Source: Vandiemenella viatica
Taxonomy: Eukaryota > Arthropoda > Insecta > Orthoptera > Morabidae
Direction: 5' to 3'
Assembly: GCA_031002005.1 (NCBI GenBank)
Contig: JARYHS010006964.1
Span: forward strand, 2,976,001-3,040,000
DNA length: 64,000 nt
Made by a program: the position numbers and the translations under genes. The notes beneath the pieces were generated by a model. That model did no database searches and was not told the DNA's origin. It saw only the letters and a list, made by a program, of their open reading frames with translations. Each line of letters begins with the position of its first letter. Positions within the stretch are counted from its first letter, which is position 1. Shown piece after piece: positions 23,986 through 35,930 of the stretch.

Positions 23986-24769
23986 TAATTCAGCCAGTCG
24001 GCGCAGGAGTCTAACAGCTTAGGTTCAGACTACATAGGAAACTGCGGCCAGGCGCTACGCTTCCAAGAATATAAGAGGGAGCGTGATAAGAGGCAGTTCA
24101 GTCGCGGTAGTCACTGGGCCGTAGCTAGAGTTGAATTTAAGGTAGGGCAGAGATGGTTACAGGTAGGACGTAAGTTAAAAATTTACTTGATCTAATCTGG
24201 TGAATCGATTTTTGTCATACTTGTGGTTGTGAGTGAGTGAGGTAGTATTTAACTGTCGGGAGTGGTGATAGATAAGAGAAAAAAAAATCATTTATTCAGG
24301 TTTATATTATTTCCACAAACATATTAATATTATTAGGCTTTTACAGTCTCGTGGGACCACTTTAGTCATTTTCTGGTTATCTTCTTGGTAATATGCATGC
24401 ACCATTCTTTCCGAATTTCCCAGTATCTTTTGATTCATTGTGATCTTCTTTGTCTTTCCTCATCTGTAAATACCCTCCTCATTGCGTGTCATTTGTCTAT
24501 TTTTGGTTTAAATCTTATTTTTTAGTATTTAATTTTTTTCTGATTTGTTTCGTAGATCATCCAGGGTTATTTCTAATTCTTCCATTTCTCCTCTAACTTG
24601 CTTAATCCATCCTGCCTATTGCTTCAGCTTCCAAAGTTTTTCTATTATTCTTCTTATTAATGTGGTTTCTGGTATCCTCACGATGAGACCAAGGAAAGAA
24701 ATTCCATTCCAGCGTGTAGTATCTGTGACGGGATCCAGTTCTCTGCACATCACCTCACTTGCCACTAGG

Positions 24770-26955
24770 GGAAATAGGTACAATTATAAAAAGGCACAGG
24801 TTTCAAATTTGAAGAGATATTTCAGAGAACAATTCAGCAAATGGAAGGAAGGCTCAGGTACAGTAGAGTCAAGGTGGGAAGAGTTCAAGGAGATAATAAG
24901 AAAGGGGGAAGAAAAATTTATTCCAAAGCAGAAAATAAAGAGAAGTAGAGAACCTATGTACTATAATAGAGAAGTGAGGAGGTTAAAGAGGTTGGTAAGA
25001 AAAAAATATAACAGAGTTAAGAGACAGCAGGGTAGTAGGGAATATTTAAAACAAGTAAACAAGGACTTAATAACAGCAAAGAAAATGACTAAAGAGGGAT
25101 TTATGAAGAGTATTGTCAGTGCAGGAGGACCATTGACTGATGCATCTAGAAATTTCTATGGCTGTATCAGGAAACTGAGGGGAAGGGAGGGTGTAGAGAT
25201 ACTTATAGATAAGGATGGAGAATAAGTTACTGACGATTTGAAAAAGGCAGAGATTTTAAGTAACTGGTTCAGTGAAAGAATTAGGGACAATGAATCAGAA
25301 ATAGGAGGGTCTAATTCGGAGAACGAGCTTAACAAAACATTTAGAAATGACGATAGTAAAAAATTTGATATCCATCCTGAGGAAATCAATGAAGGAAATA
25401 AGAAAGCTGAAAAAAAATAAAGGGGCTGGTGAAGATAATATTACTACAGATATCTTAAAGATAGCCAGATGTGACATTGTACCTTATCTTGAGTCTAGAC
25501 ACTTGCTGCTTACCACAGGACTGGAAAAGTGCAATAGTAGTACCGGTACATAAGGGAGTGGTGAGAAATAGAGTTGAGAATTACAGGCCAATCAGTTTGA
25601 CATCAGTGGTAGGTAAATTAATGGAAAGATTGATATGCAACCACATCAGAAATATATGTGAGGAAGGTAAGTGGTTTTCAAGCAGGCAACATGGTTTCAG
25701 GCAAGGATATTCATGCGAATCTCAGTTGGTGGGATATATGCAAGATATTTCAGATGAAATGGACAAGGGAGGCCAAATTGATAGTGTAGCACTTGATCTG
25801 TCTAAGGTGTTTGACAGAGTAAGCCATAAAATGGTAGTAAATAAGGTAAAAACCATTGGAGTGGATAAGAATGTGATTTGCTGGGTTGAAGAATTTTTAA
25901 AAGGTAGAAAACAGTAAGTTAGGGTAGGAAATGTAGTATCAAAAGAAGTTGAAGTAAAATTGGGTGTGCCACAGGGGAGCGTATTGGGACCATTCCTATT
26001 CATTATTCTAATGAATAATTGTGTTTATTGTTTACTATCTGAAATTAGATTGTTTGCAGATGACATAATGCTGTATAAAAGAATCAAAACGATAGAGGAT
26101 TGTAAACAGTTGCAGGGTGATCTGGACAGGATATCTAATTGGGTTGGTAAACATGGAATGAGGATAAATGCAAAGAAGAGTCAGCTTATTAGATACACAA
26201 ATAAAAAACAAAAGGTTAATTATGAATATAAGGTGGGGAAAGAATTGCTTTCTGAAGACTTGAAATGTAAATATCTTGGAATTACTTTTGATAACAAACT
26301 TAACTGGGCAGGACACATAACAGGCGGTAGGAAAAGGTTTCAAAGTTTTGCACTTGTTGGAGAGAGTGATGAGTGGATGTACGAGAGAAGTCAAGGAATT
26401 GGGTTACAAAACTTTGGTCAGACCATTGCTCGAATATGGTAGTGTAGTATGGGACCCTCATTTTACGTATCAAATACAGGAGTTGGAGAGGGTGCAAAAA
26501 ATGGCTGCTAGATTTGTTTCTGGAAATTATCGCAGAATGCAATCAGTGACGGATATGATAAAGGAGCTGGAATGGGATTCATTGCAAGACAGGAGGAGAA
26601 TGAGGAGGGTCATGGGAGTGTACAGGGCATATACTGGCGATGAGGCATGGAAAGATATTGCAATAGGAATGATAAGTAGTGCATGGAAGGGAAAAGATGA
26701 CCATGACCACAAGCTGGCACTCGATTTCAGGCTCAAGGGTGAAGGAAGATTCTCTTTTTTAGGTAAGGGTGTCATGAATTGGAATGAGTTACCAAGAGAA
26801 ATGATGAATAATTTACCGAAAACTTTGAAAGAATTTAAAGATAAAATTTGTAGATGGCAAATATAGGTGAGTGCAGGATAGGGGGAAGATGGGTGTGTAG
26901 GGAAATTGCCACCGGAGCCTGTGCTCCATTGCAATTAAATTAAATTAAAAAAAAA
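24770..26955 (+). mobile_element. Jockey-like LINE inserted in RTE-like LINE
   Basis: A 5'-truncated non-LTR element encoding reverse transcriptase on the plus strand. Visible blocks are ENYRPISLTSVVGKLMER (about 25,580), SRQHGFRQGYSCESQL, LDLSKVFDRVSH, GVPQGSVLGP (about 25,965), catalytic FADD at 26,052-26,063, and a C-terminal tail with EYGSVVWDPH and GVMNWNELP ending at 26,866. At least three frame changes (near 25,400, 25,500 and 26,330) and in-frame stops (25,223 and 25,915) make it dead. The 3' tail is AATTAAATTAAATT followed by A. No endonuclease is visible. The flanking halves are contiguous parts of the minus-strand RTE-like LINE. Confidence 0.85.
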
Positions 26956-28242
26956 TCCTCCTTTCTGATATTTTTTATTTCGACATGTCCTTGCAATTCT
27001 TCTCTCCACTTTAAAAATTTTGACAATTCTGTTTTTCTGAGTAACTTTAAATAGAGTTTCGCTTCCGTATGTTACTTCTGGCTGAACCACCGTTTTGTAG
27101 TGTTTTAATTGATGGACATTTTTTGTTGTATGTAGACCACATTAATTTTTGAGCTTTTATCATTTTGTTAGTTCTCTCTTGCCAGACATGTTTTTCATTC
27201 AAATTGCATGTAATAATTTCGCCCAGGTATTTAAATTGTTCTACTATTTTTATTTTCCTGTTATCTACAGTTATGGGGTTTATTACTAGAGGCTCTGTTA
27301 CCGTAATTTCAGTATTTTCAAAAGATATTCATAGTCCTTATTTCTGTGCTATTTTTGTAGACTAATTATTTGATTCCTGACTTCTTGTATGTTATTAGCT
27401 AGTAATGTTAAGTCATCTGCGAATCCCAAACAATTGAAGTTTATTTGATCCTTCTTGGTGGTAATTTTTATGCTTTTAGGATTTTCCTTGTACCATTCTC
27501 TCATCACGCATTCAAGGGCACAGTTGAAGAGCAGTGGTGAAAGACCATCTCCCTGTCTTAGTCCTATTTTAATTATAAATGGTTCAGATAGTTCTTCTCT
27601 GAAACTAACTGTGGATATTGTGTTTGTGATGGTTAATTTGATCAATTTTATTAATTTGGGATGGAGTCCAAAACTCTGTAATATGTCCAGCAATAAATCT
27701 CTATGGATACAATCATAGGCTTTCTTGTAGTGTACAAAGGTTACCGTACTACTAGTTTCTTTTGTCTCCTTTTGTAGGCATCCATTATTAGTTTTAAGGT
27801 GATTATCTGTTCTGGGAAGCTTCTCCATGGTCTAAATCCTCCTTAATATTCTCCTAGTTCCTGTTCAAGTTGACCTTTGCAGCGATTGTAGAGTATTCTC
27901 GACAAGACTTTATACGTGCAATCCAAGAGGGAGATACCTCTGTAATTGTCTGGGTTTGATTTTTCTCCTTTTTTATATATTGGATGTATTATAGCTGTAG
28001 TCCAATGTTCTGCTAGCTCTTCTCTGTTCCAGGTTTCATCATTGGTCTTCTCCACTTGCTTTGTAGTTCTTGAGCTCTCTTAAAGCTTCATGTATTGTTG
28101 GTTGGTTTATATTTTCTGTCGGTGTTTTTATTGGGGTTTCTTTGTTTATTTGAAGAAGTTCTGGAGAATTCTCGCAATTCCGTAGTCTGTAAAATGCTTC
28201 TGCTATCAACCATCTTATTATTTTTATCCTTTATGGAGCGTC

Positions 28243-28575
28243 CATAAACCACGTAGCTTCATTTTGGCCACCTGTGAAACCCCCCCTCCCCATTGTACAT
28301 AACTTTTTTATCCCCCTTTTGGTTCCAGAGGACATTTCATACTATTTTCTCTTGTTAGACTATTGTAAATTACATACGGAGGTGATTAAATACAGGAAAT
28401 AAATATTCACATGCTGTTGTGTGTTCTGTATGTCATTTTAACTATTCAAAATTATATGAATGGAAAGCTATGTGGCCTGACTCGGAACCCCCCCCCACTC
28501 CCACCACATCGTGCAGCCTTGCAGCCAACCCCTCCTCCCCCTAGACCGAGCCACGTAGTTTATGGATGCTCCCTT
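28243..28575. mobile_element. MITE with CATCCATAAAYYACGT termini
   Basis: The left end reads GGAGCGTCCATAAACCACGT and the right end complements to GGAGCATCCATAAACTACGT. The interior contains C-rich runs. It interrupts the RTE-like LINE between its endonuclease and RT regions. The same terminal sequence bounds the MITE at about 57,708-58,036. No clear target duplication was found. Confidence 0.7.
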
Positions 28576-30161
28576 GGAATTGGTGTTGGAGGATCATATC
28601 TTAGGAGTTACCTGCTAAATATTTTGTAGTAATCTTGCGAGTTTGTTTTCTTGCTGTTTGTTTCTGTCATAAAAAGTATCTCTTTTTGGTATTGGCGTTT
28701 CACACTTAGCTTTCTTTGCTTTGCGAGTTCCAAGTGTGATTCTTCGGTTTTCTGACTGATATTTTACGCAAGCTTTATGTCTATCTTCTACTGTTTTATC
28801 ACATTTGTCATTCCACCATTGGTGATTTTTCTGGGATTTATTGGGGCTTCTTGTTCAGCTATTTGTTTCAGTTGGGAAATTATTTCCTCCAGGTCATCAG
28901 TTAATTTTATACTCTCAGTTCTTTTTTCATATTCCGTGTTGTTTATCAGTTTATGTGGGTCATAGGCTCTCTTCTTTTTGGGGTGGAATCCTTTCTTTGC
29001 AACAGAGTGAACTTAATTTTTATTTTTACCATGCAATGATCTGATCCAGTGTCTGTTCCTCTAAGGATTTCTCTGTGGTAATTATTATTCATACAAACAT
29101 AATCCAGCTGCCATCCTCCTTTTTTCTAGTCTGGGTGTTTCCAGGTTTTGAGTTTATTTGGTCTTCTAATGAAGTATGTTGATTTTGAGATCATGTCATG
29201 GTTTCTGTAGAATTTCACCAGTCTTATGCCATTCTTGTTCGTTCTTCTCTGTGCTGGCCATTTCCCTATTATATCTCTATATCTTTTTTCCCTTCCTAAT
29301 TGGGCGTTAAAATTTTGGTGTGATTTTTGTTTATAGTTGTTGCTGTTATGTCCAGAAGGTCCCAAAATTCATCCACCTCTTCTCCATGTTCTTTCCTATT
29401 GTTTTTATCATTAGATCGGGCATGGGCATTTATTATCATGTATATTCTATTCGCAACTTTTATAGTTAGCGTTGAGAACGTAGGAGATTGTGTTTTGAAT
29501 TCTACTATTGTCTCTATTATTTTGATGTTGACTATGAATCCTGTTCCGAATTGTGGACACTGCTTCATTACACTTTTTCCTGGTATTTCCTTTCTATACC
29601 CTTGTGATTCTATTGGTTCTTGATCGGTATTTCTCATTTTCTGGATTCCGGCAACAATATCCTTTGCCGATCCATTTTGTCTGTCAAAATCTTATGTTTT
29701 ACTGGTTGGATGAGGGAGGTTATATTGTGTGTTGCTATGTTATTTATCTACACTTTTTTAATTCTAAATTTAGCTCTTCTATCAGGCTTGGGTATTTCCA
29801 GATGCTCCGACTCATCTAAGTCATCTTTCAAGTGACTGCCCACCGTATATGAGTGCAGTCTTCCCAAGCTGTTGCCAGTCGGTGGAATTTTCCTTAAAAG
29901 ACTTCCTTCCATGTTGACTTTAAAAGGTATTCAACCATGTGCAAGCTCCGAGTTACAACTACGGTTGTTAACCATAGAGGTTGTTGTGTGTTTGGTCCAC
30001 AAGAGCCATTTTATTTCACTCAAGTCGGTTATGACCCACCCCTATCCGCCACCTCGGAATATAATCTCTCCGCCTGCTCTGACAGCATAGCAGTTTCGTG
30101 GCCACAAACATATTATTAAAAATGCATAGGATCTCATTCAGATCAACTGACTTCATTCCTC

Positions 30162-30396
30162 TTTTCTTTAACTGCTTTACATCTCTCAACAGCGAGGTCT
30201 TTAGAGACGGGAAAGGATGAGGGCAAGGAATGAGAAGGAATTCGGCCATGGCCTTTTTAAGGAAGCATCCCGGCATTGCCTGGAGTGATTTGGGAAACCA
30301 TGGAAAACCCAAATCTGGATGCCCAGACGGGAATTCGAACCGTCGTCCTCCCGAATGCGAGGCCAGAACGCTATCTGTTACACCACCACGCTCGGT
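30162..30396 (-). mobile_element. tRNA-derived SINE inside hAT ORF (right copy)
   Basis: Reverse counterpart of 6,461-6,693, with the B box visible as the complement of GGTTCGAATTCCC. The head-side duplication GTTCCTTT is at 30,397-30,404; the tail-side copy has mutated. It is in the same position in the transposase as in the left arm. Confidence 0.85.
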
Positions 30397-33252
30397 GTTC
30401 CTTTCATTTCAAAGGCCAGAAATACAATGCTTGCCATTCTTTCATGACCCATTGACAGCCTCTGAGGCCTGTCGATTGCAGTCAAAGTTGAAAACGTAGA
30501 TCTGCACGCAGCAGTACTATATCCTGTGGTTGCCACAGATGCTAAAAGCTCATATATATCTTTGAACGCCAATCGCTGCCTGTACAAAACTCGCATTGTG
30601 TTTTCCGTTTTATCCTCGCAATGACTCAAATAAGCTTTGACCACGGTAGCCTCTTCCCTTGATGGATTTGTCAGACCTGAAAAATCTAATTAATTTACTA
30701 CATACAGATAACATTAAAAAAAGAAAAGAATAAAATATCTAGCATCTATACACAAACTACTTATAAAACCTAAAAATCATAAAAACTATGGTCCCCCTGT
30801 GAAAGGTATCAAGATTGCTGGTTACATTCCAAATTGAATTGCCAATGAAATTTTATGTGCCAAGCAGCATCGACTGATTTTGGGGAAAGGTGTTTAGTAA
30901 TTTTCTTTGTACATGGAGCCCATGGACCGAAACTTTCAACCCAAGTGGCATAAAAATATATTCAAAGTTGAAATTGTGAATTGGGCATAAATAAATAAAA
31001 CTAATATTTTACAAGCAGCAACATAGTTTTGTTAAATTATCTCTCACTTACATAAATTTTTCAGTGGTACCATTTTGTATACATCCAGCTCATCAAGGCT
31101 TACTAATGAATTTAGTAGATCATCATTGTCCAAAAACCATCTTTGTAACTCAGCAATTGGTATGTCCAACGTTTAAAAATAATCAGATTAAAATGGCTAA
31201 GCATCCTGGTCTTCTATTTTTGTCGAAAGGGCCATCATCAAGCAGGCCTATAAATCATCCATCTGATTTAATTTTTTGATTTTCCTCTTGAGCCTCTTCT
31301 GAATCTGGGTCCTATTTTCATAATTTCCATTTGTCATAGAGTTAGCTTCTTCCAAAATTTGATGGTAATTTTCATCTGATCTCAATTTTTTTCATTTTGG
31401 ACGCACTGTACGATTGATATTGCGTCTTTCAATCCTGCGTTTTGTGCTGCAGGTCTAAGCAGGGATAAAAATTTTTTTGCCCCAAACATGGCCATTCGGA
31501 ATTCCAAGTTGAGTATGACTTTTAATGCTGACACTATTAGCTCCATCGTCACCATTAAATCTGTCATTTTTAATTTAATCTAAAGTCAACAAAATTGATG
31601 AATAATTATTGTTTACAACTTTTGCAACCGCCAAGTGTCTTGACCAATGCTGTTCAAGGAATCAGCCAATCCTTTTTCCACTATACAAGGCAGCTGTTTT
31701 GCCATGGTGAAAGAATTCATGTAACATGATGTATTGATCCAAAAAAACACGGATGAAAGTCATTTCCGACATTCTCCTGATGAGTATAAAATGCAAGAGA
31801 TGGTTGTACCAATAGACGTGAGGAATTATTTGGCCATATTTATTTTCTATTCTGGTCGCAACTCCTGAAACTTTCCCATACATTACACTTGCGACATTAT
31901 AGCATGCCGGTGAGGTCAATGTTATTTTGGGGAAGCATATTTAACGTTAATTCTGTGAATGTGGATGTAACAAGGTTTTCAATAGTTGTAACTGTCAGCA
32001 GCTACTCATTGACGAACCTATCCTTAATGTAACGTATTGTTACTGCAGTATTTTCTCGGTTATTTTTACCTTTCATCCCATCTTCCATTACAGTCAACCA
32101 GTTCACGCTAGATTCCTCAATATCTTTAGCAATGGAACCCCGCACTGCTAGAACCATTGCTTGAATTATTTGATTTTGAATTTCAGGTGAACGATATGTT
32201 GCGTTTTGTGGTATATGACTGAGAGCGTCCTTCAAATTAGTATGTTTCATGCATGTGTATTCAAAAAAAATTCTGATATAATCGTTGTTCTTTTTCTTTC
32301 TCCAAAATATAATTTTTACGAAAAGCCAAATTCATTGACAACTAGAAGTTCTACTACTTCAATAATAGTCATTGCATAAAGCCTATCTTTTACTAATTCT
32401 TCTCGACATATTAACGCTTCATCACAGCTAGTAATAGATATTTTATGTAATTTTTCCTGACACATCGTCATGGCTTGTGTATGTGAAACGGATTTTTAAT
32501 CTATTTTTTTTTCCAATTTCTGAATCTTGTGAGAGTGTACAAAGTCTGTTTACTTCCATGAGGTAAAAATTGCTGCAACAGTACCAAAAAGCAGCATCTT
32601 TCTCGACTGATTACTGCAACCATTTATATCACTTGAACCAGTCCACTACAGAGATTCTGTTATTTTCTTTTATATGTGAATCTAAATTAACTTGTTTTAT
32701 CGGTTCTCCGATTTGTACAATTTCAGAAGGAATACTACAGCTAACATTACCAACATGTTTCACCAAACCTGTTTCCATAAGACTAGGAGTGGTAATTGTA
32801 TTTTGTGCTTCCATCTGTTTTGAGGAATGATATCCTTCATAGTTAATTTCCTCTTCAACTCTTCGTTTTTTGCTAAAGAAATCACAAAATCAATAGGTCT
32901 TCAGTTCACAGCACTAAATAAACAATTGTGTCACTAACTGCCTAAAACATTGTACCTACACTACACTAATAAACAACATAGACAATATATACTCCAAATG
33001 TCATCTGTGGGCAGAATAACGAATTAGTATAAATGACAGTGACTAAATGTAGTTAATTCGGAATTGTTTACACGTCGCTATGTTAGTAGTACATTAATTT
33101 TTTCCCCATCATTTCATTCTATGAACAAAGAGTTTAGCTAATTAGCATATTATCTTAGTTGATCGTATCTATTAATGTAGGGCATTGGAATTTTAAGGTA
33201 GGGCATTGCCCCACAATGCCCCCCCCCCCTTAGCTACGGCCCTGGGTAGTCA

Positions 33253-34013
33253 CAGTAAGCTTACTACAGACGGAAGTGACGCCACACCTGTAAAAGACAG
33301 TTGACCCAGTGATCGAAATGTGAATGTTATGTTGCAGTAATGTATTGTGTAGATATGGAGACACATTCAGTTATACTGAGAAAAGATTAATTAACATACG
33401 TGAGACACACACACCACAAATTATGAATTAACTTTATCCACTAAAACAATAAAAAAACCTACAGATAGTGCGTTCTATAATTGAAAATTGTACAAATATA
33501 AATCTCACAGTAGATAATATGTTTTGGATATATAACAGAAAGAAATTTTCAAATAACACAGAAAACTGATGTTAATGTGTCGGACAGTAATAAATGATAT
33601 TGCCATAATTATTGGTGAAACATACTCCACATAAATTATGAATTGATTTTATCAAAAAAAAATATTCATAAGTATACTTGCACACTATCTACAAATTATT
33701 GCTACTTGAAACCCATTCATCATACCTTACCTTGCTAATATAATAATTTTAAAATGCTGAATCATATATGATACATTCCGTTACATTTGAGTCTTGTGTA
33801 ACTACAGACAACACATAGGTTTCTGCAAAGAAAATGTGTCTGCAAATTCTGGAAAGGATTTTTTTTAATCATATTTATGTGCATATGCCATATTAGCATG
33901 TTTCTGTGTATATTTTTGCTTTGTCTTTGTATAAATCAACTGAAAATTCGCATTTATTTTTTTAGGTCAAAAACTAAATTTCAACAAAAAAATATTGTTC
34001 ACCACTGTGTCAG
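33253..34013. other. AT-rich flank upstream of zinc-finger exon 1
   Basis: Counterpart of 1,349-2,118. The tract TTTATTTTTTTAG at about 33,953-33,965 could be a splice acceptor leading into exon 1. The frame upstream of ATG 34,014 meets a stop within about 45 bases, so 34,014 is the likely start. No promoter motif was identified with confidence. Confidence 0.4.
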
Positions 34014-34423
34014 ATGAATTTTAATGTGATGGAGAAGTCTTCATGTGCACAGACAATCATAAGTAAACTTTCAGTTGGCTCTGATGTGAGCTATGTTAGC
34101 ACCATTCATGAGAGTAACTACAGCATCTCATCAGTTGCCAGACCTTTACAGTATACATGTGTCCTGTGCCTGCATCTTTCCAGCACACGGGACTCGTTGA
34201 TAAGGCATATTTTTAGCCATGAACTGTGCATAAGGATTCCATGTCGCATTTGCCAACAATGTGGCGAAATCTTTCGATGTTGGTTCTCTCTAACGAAACA
34301 CGTGTTCCAGCATATCATCACTATTTGCTCTCCATTATTTGTCTGTGAATATTGTTCTCAAGTATTTGAAGATTTTGTCACACTCTGGCTTCACAAAAAT
34401 ACCAACAGGACTTCACAAAGAAG
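34014..34423 (+). CDS. C2H2 zinc-finger gene, exon 1
   Basis: It encodes the first 136 residues plus two bases. Two C2H2 fingers are visible (C49, C52, H65, H69 and C80, C83, H96, H100), and a third has Asn in place of its last His (131). The exon ends in AAG and is followed by GTGAGA, a strong 5' splice site. The two leftover bases are completed exactly by the first base of the exon at 37,488, giving an Arg codon and an open frame. This agreement of phase, donor and acceptor is the main evidence for the gene model. A second in-frame ATG lies at 34,029. The protein is probably a nuclear DNA-binding regulator, by family. A near-identical exon lies at 939-1,348. Confidence 0.75.
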
Positions 34424-34859
34424 GTGAGATAAGACCTATATTTTAATGTTCTTATTTTTTTTCTCAGTCGTATTTATTGAACTTATGGAATAGGTATTTC
34501 ATGTAACCTCAAGTTTTCCACTAAAATTGAAGTCTTCTATGAATATCAGCAGTTAAATACAACACCAAAAAAAAGATGAAAATCCATATTTGGAACTATT
34601 TAGTTTTGTAATTTCTATCTAATTAAACTATTAAAAAATTATTTTTTGAAATCCTGTATTGGAAGATCTAGGTCTTTGTTACAGGGTATCAAAATGTTTA
34701 ATTGACATTCTGGTTTAATTTTACAAAAACCTTTGTCTGTCAACACTATAAACAGCTAAAGTAGACTAAAGAATAAATTTAGGGTATTATAAGTTGGAAT
34801 ATTTAATTATAAAATTCTACACAATTACATTGCTATCCTTCTACATACTAATGAGCCAA

Positions 34860-35930
34860 AGGATTATGAAAACTTCCCACCGAAAGATTGAATGCAACAG
34901 ACGATATCTACATGTCCACATATTGAGCCATCATGAGGTACGACTGCAGTGAGCATGAGATCATCGAGGTTGAACCATGGATCAATGGAAATGTGTCACC
35001 TGGCCGGATGAAGTACGTTTATTTTTACACCATATATATGTTCGTGGCAAGATGTACCATCTTCCAGGCAAATGTATGCTCGAAACATGCACACACGGAA
35101 GCAGGCGGTATTTCTGTGGGGAACTTTCACCTGGGTTTCAGTGGAACCTATTGTAGTAATCAAAAGAAATGTAGCAGCTTTGGACTATATTGGTGTTAGC
35201 TTCTTCCTGTGGGATGACGGTCATTGTCAGAATGCTGGAATCGTGCTACACGGGTTTGAGGGGCATGATAGTGAACTCACGTTGATGTCTTGCCAACAGG
35301 CTCGCCTAATCTTTGAAGAAAATGATGGTGAACTCACGTTGATGTCTTGCCAACAGGATCGCCTAATCTTTGATGAACATGATAGTGAACTCACGTTGAT
35401 GTCTTGCCAACAGACTCGCCTTATCTTTGATGAACATGATAGTGAACGCACGTTGATGTCTTGCCAACAGACTCGCCTTATCTTTGAGGAACATGTTAGT
35501 GATCTCACGTTGATGTCTTACCAATTGACTCGCCTTATCTTTGAGGAACATAATACTAAACTCACGTTGATGTCTTACCAACCGACTCGCCGTGTCTTTG
35601 AGGAACATAATAGTAAACTCACGTTGATGTGTTACCAGCAGGCTCGCCTTATCTTTGAGGAACATGATAGTGAACTCACGTTGATGTCTTGCAAACAGAC
35701 TTGCCTTATCTTTGAGGCACATTAGAGTGAACTTGTGCTGATTTCTTGGCCAACAAACTCACCTTATCTGAGCCAGATAGAACATATCTGGGATGCTACT
35801 GGGCGCCATTTCCCCAACCAAAAACTGCCAACCTATCATATAAGGCAATTGTGTGACCTGTGAATATACACCTCAATCTAAATACCTCTGGAAACATACG
35901 AAGGACTTCTAGAATGCCTGCCACATGGAA
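34860..35930 (+). pseudogene. Tc1-like transposase relic with internal repeat expansion
   Basis: Fragments of a Tc1/mariner DDE transposase. The run MHTRKQAVFLWGTFTWVSVE (near 35,090) matches the glycine/tryptophan block before the second catalytic Asp. FFLWDDGHCQNAGIV (near 35,205) corresponds to the second-Asp region. QIEHIWD (near 35,780) corresponds to the block with the catalytic Glu. Between the last two, 19 codons have been amplified into eight tandem copies. Stops and missing parts show it is dead. It lies in the sense orientation in the zinc-finger intron and is present in both arms. Confidence 0.65.
35270..35725 (+). repeat. 57-bp in-frame tandem repeat derived from transposase
   Basis: Eight units of 57 bp (19 codons), consensus peptide SELTLMSCQQTRLIFDEHD with substitutions, form an open frame that ends at TAG 35,723. 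The next, non-amplified segment (35,727-35,800) keeps the ancestral reading with TCTTGGCC, whereas the repeat units read TCTTGCC. A one-base loss therefore preceded amplification and made the unit a multiple of three. The opposite strand is also largely open. Confidence 0.85.

Larger units (their letters stand above)
24280..30110 (-). mobile_element. RTE-like LINE, interrupted and inactive
   Basis: A minus-strand non-LTR retrotransposon. From 5' (high coordinates) it shows a leader at 29,830-30,110, AP endonuclease at 29,640-28,990 (QCPQFGTGF, RIYMIINAHA, then HPD and GSDH-type motifs), a linker, and reverse transcriptase at 28,055-27,349. The RT contains NPDNYRGISLLD, a YKKAYDCIHRDLL block and catalytic FADD at 27,412-27,423. 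The C-terminal part at 27,330-26,955 continues at 24,770-24,290. Its 3' end is near 24,280 (AATAAATGATTTTTTT). Two insertions split it: a Jockey-like LINE (24,770-26,955) and a MITE (about 28,243-28,575). Several frameshifts are present, and the endonuclease GDF motif is lost to a small deletion near 29,310. Confidence 0.8.
24106..33252 (-). mobile_element. Complete ZMYM1-like hAT transposon with nested insertions
   Basis: The termini are CTGGGCCGTAGCTAG at 24,114 and the complement of CAGGGCCGTAGCTAAGG ending at 33,244. Both sides carry the 8-bp target duplication GGTAGTCA (24,106-24,113 and 33,245-33,252). The transposase relic runs on the minus strand from about 32,885 to 30,120: N-terminal region, TTF-type finger, DUF4371-like part (32,250-31,380) and hAT C-terminal dimerisation segment (30,640-30,400). 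A small deletion near 32,875 removes the start codon that the left copy keeps, and about 65 bp are missing near 30,115. Nested inside are a SINE (30,162-30,396) and an RTE-like LINE (24,280-30,110). The element lies about 760 bp from zinc-finger exon 1. Confidence 0.85.
16389..35508. repeat. Right arm of large inverted duplication (contig B)
   Basis: Reverse-complement counterpart of 1-12,905. The inner end is the first base after the N run, inside the Helitron's internal element, and corresponds to about 12,905 in the left arm. The outer end seen here, about 35,508, pairs with base 1 of the window. This arm is longer because it keeps the 5.9 kb deleted on the left and has a private 1.7-kb transposon. 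It lacks the left-arm hAT MITE and has an intact single-copy target site there, near 30,480. Confidence 0.9.

Noticed and set aside
35270..35725. The 217-codon frame across the 57-bp repeat as a functional gene
   Set aside because: It is traceable to a decayed Tc1-like transposase and lies in a predicted intron. Coding use cannot be excluded, but nothing supports it.
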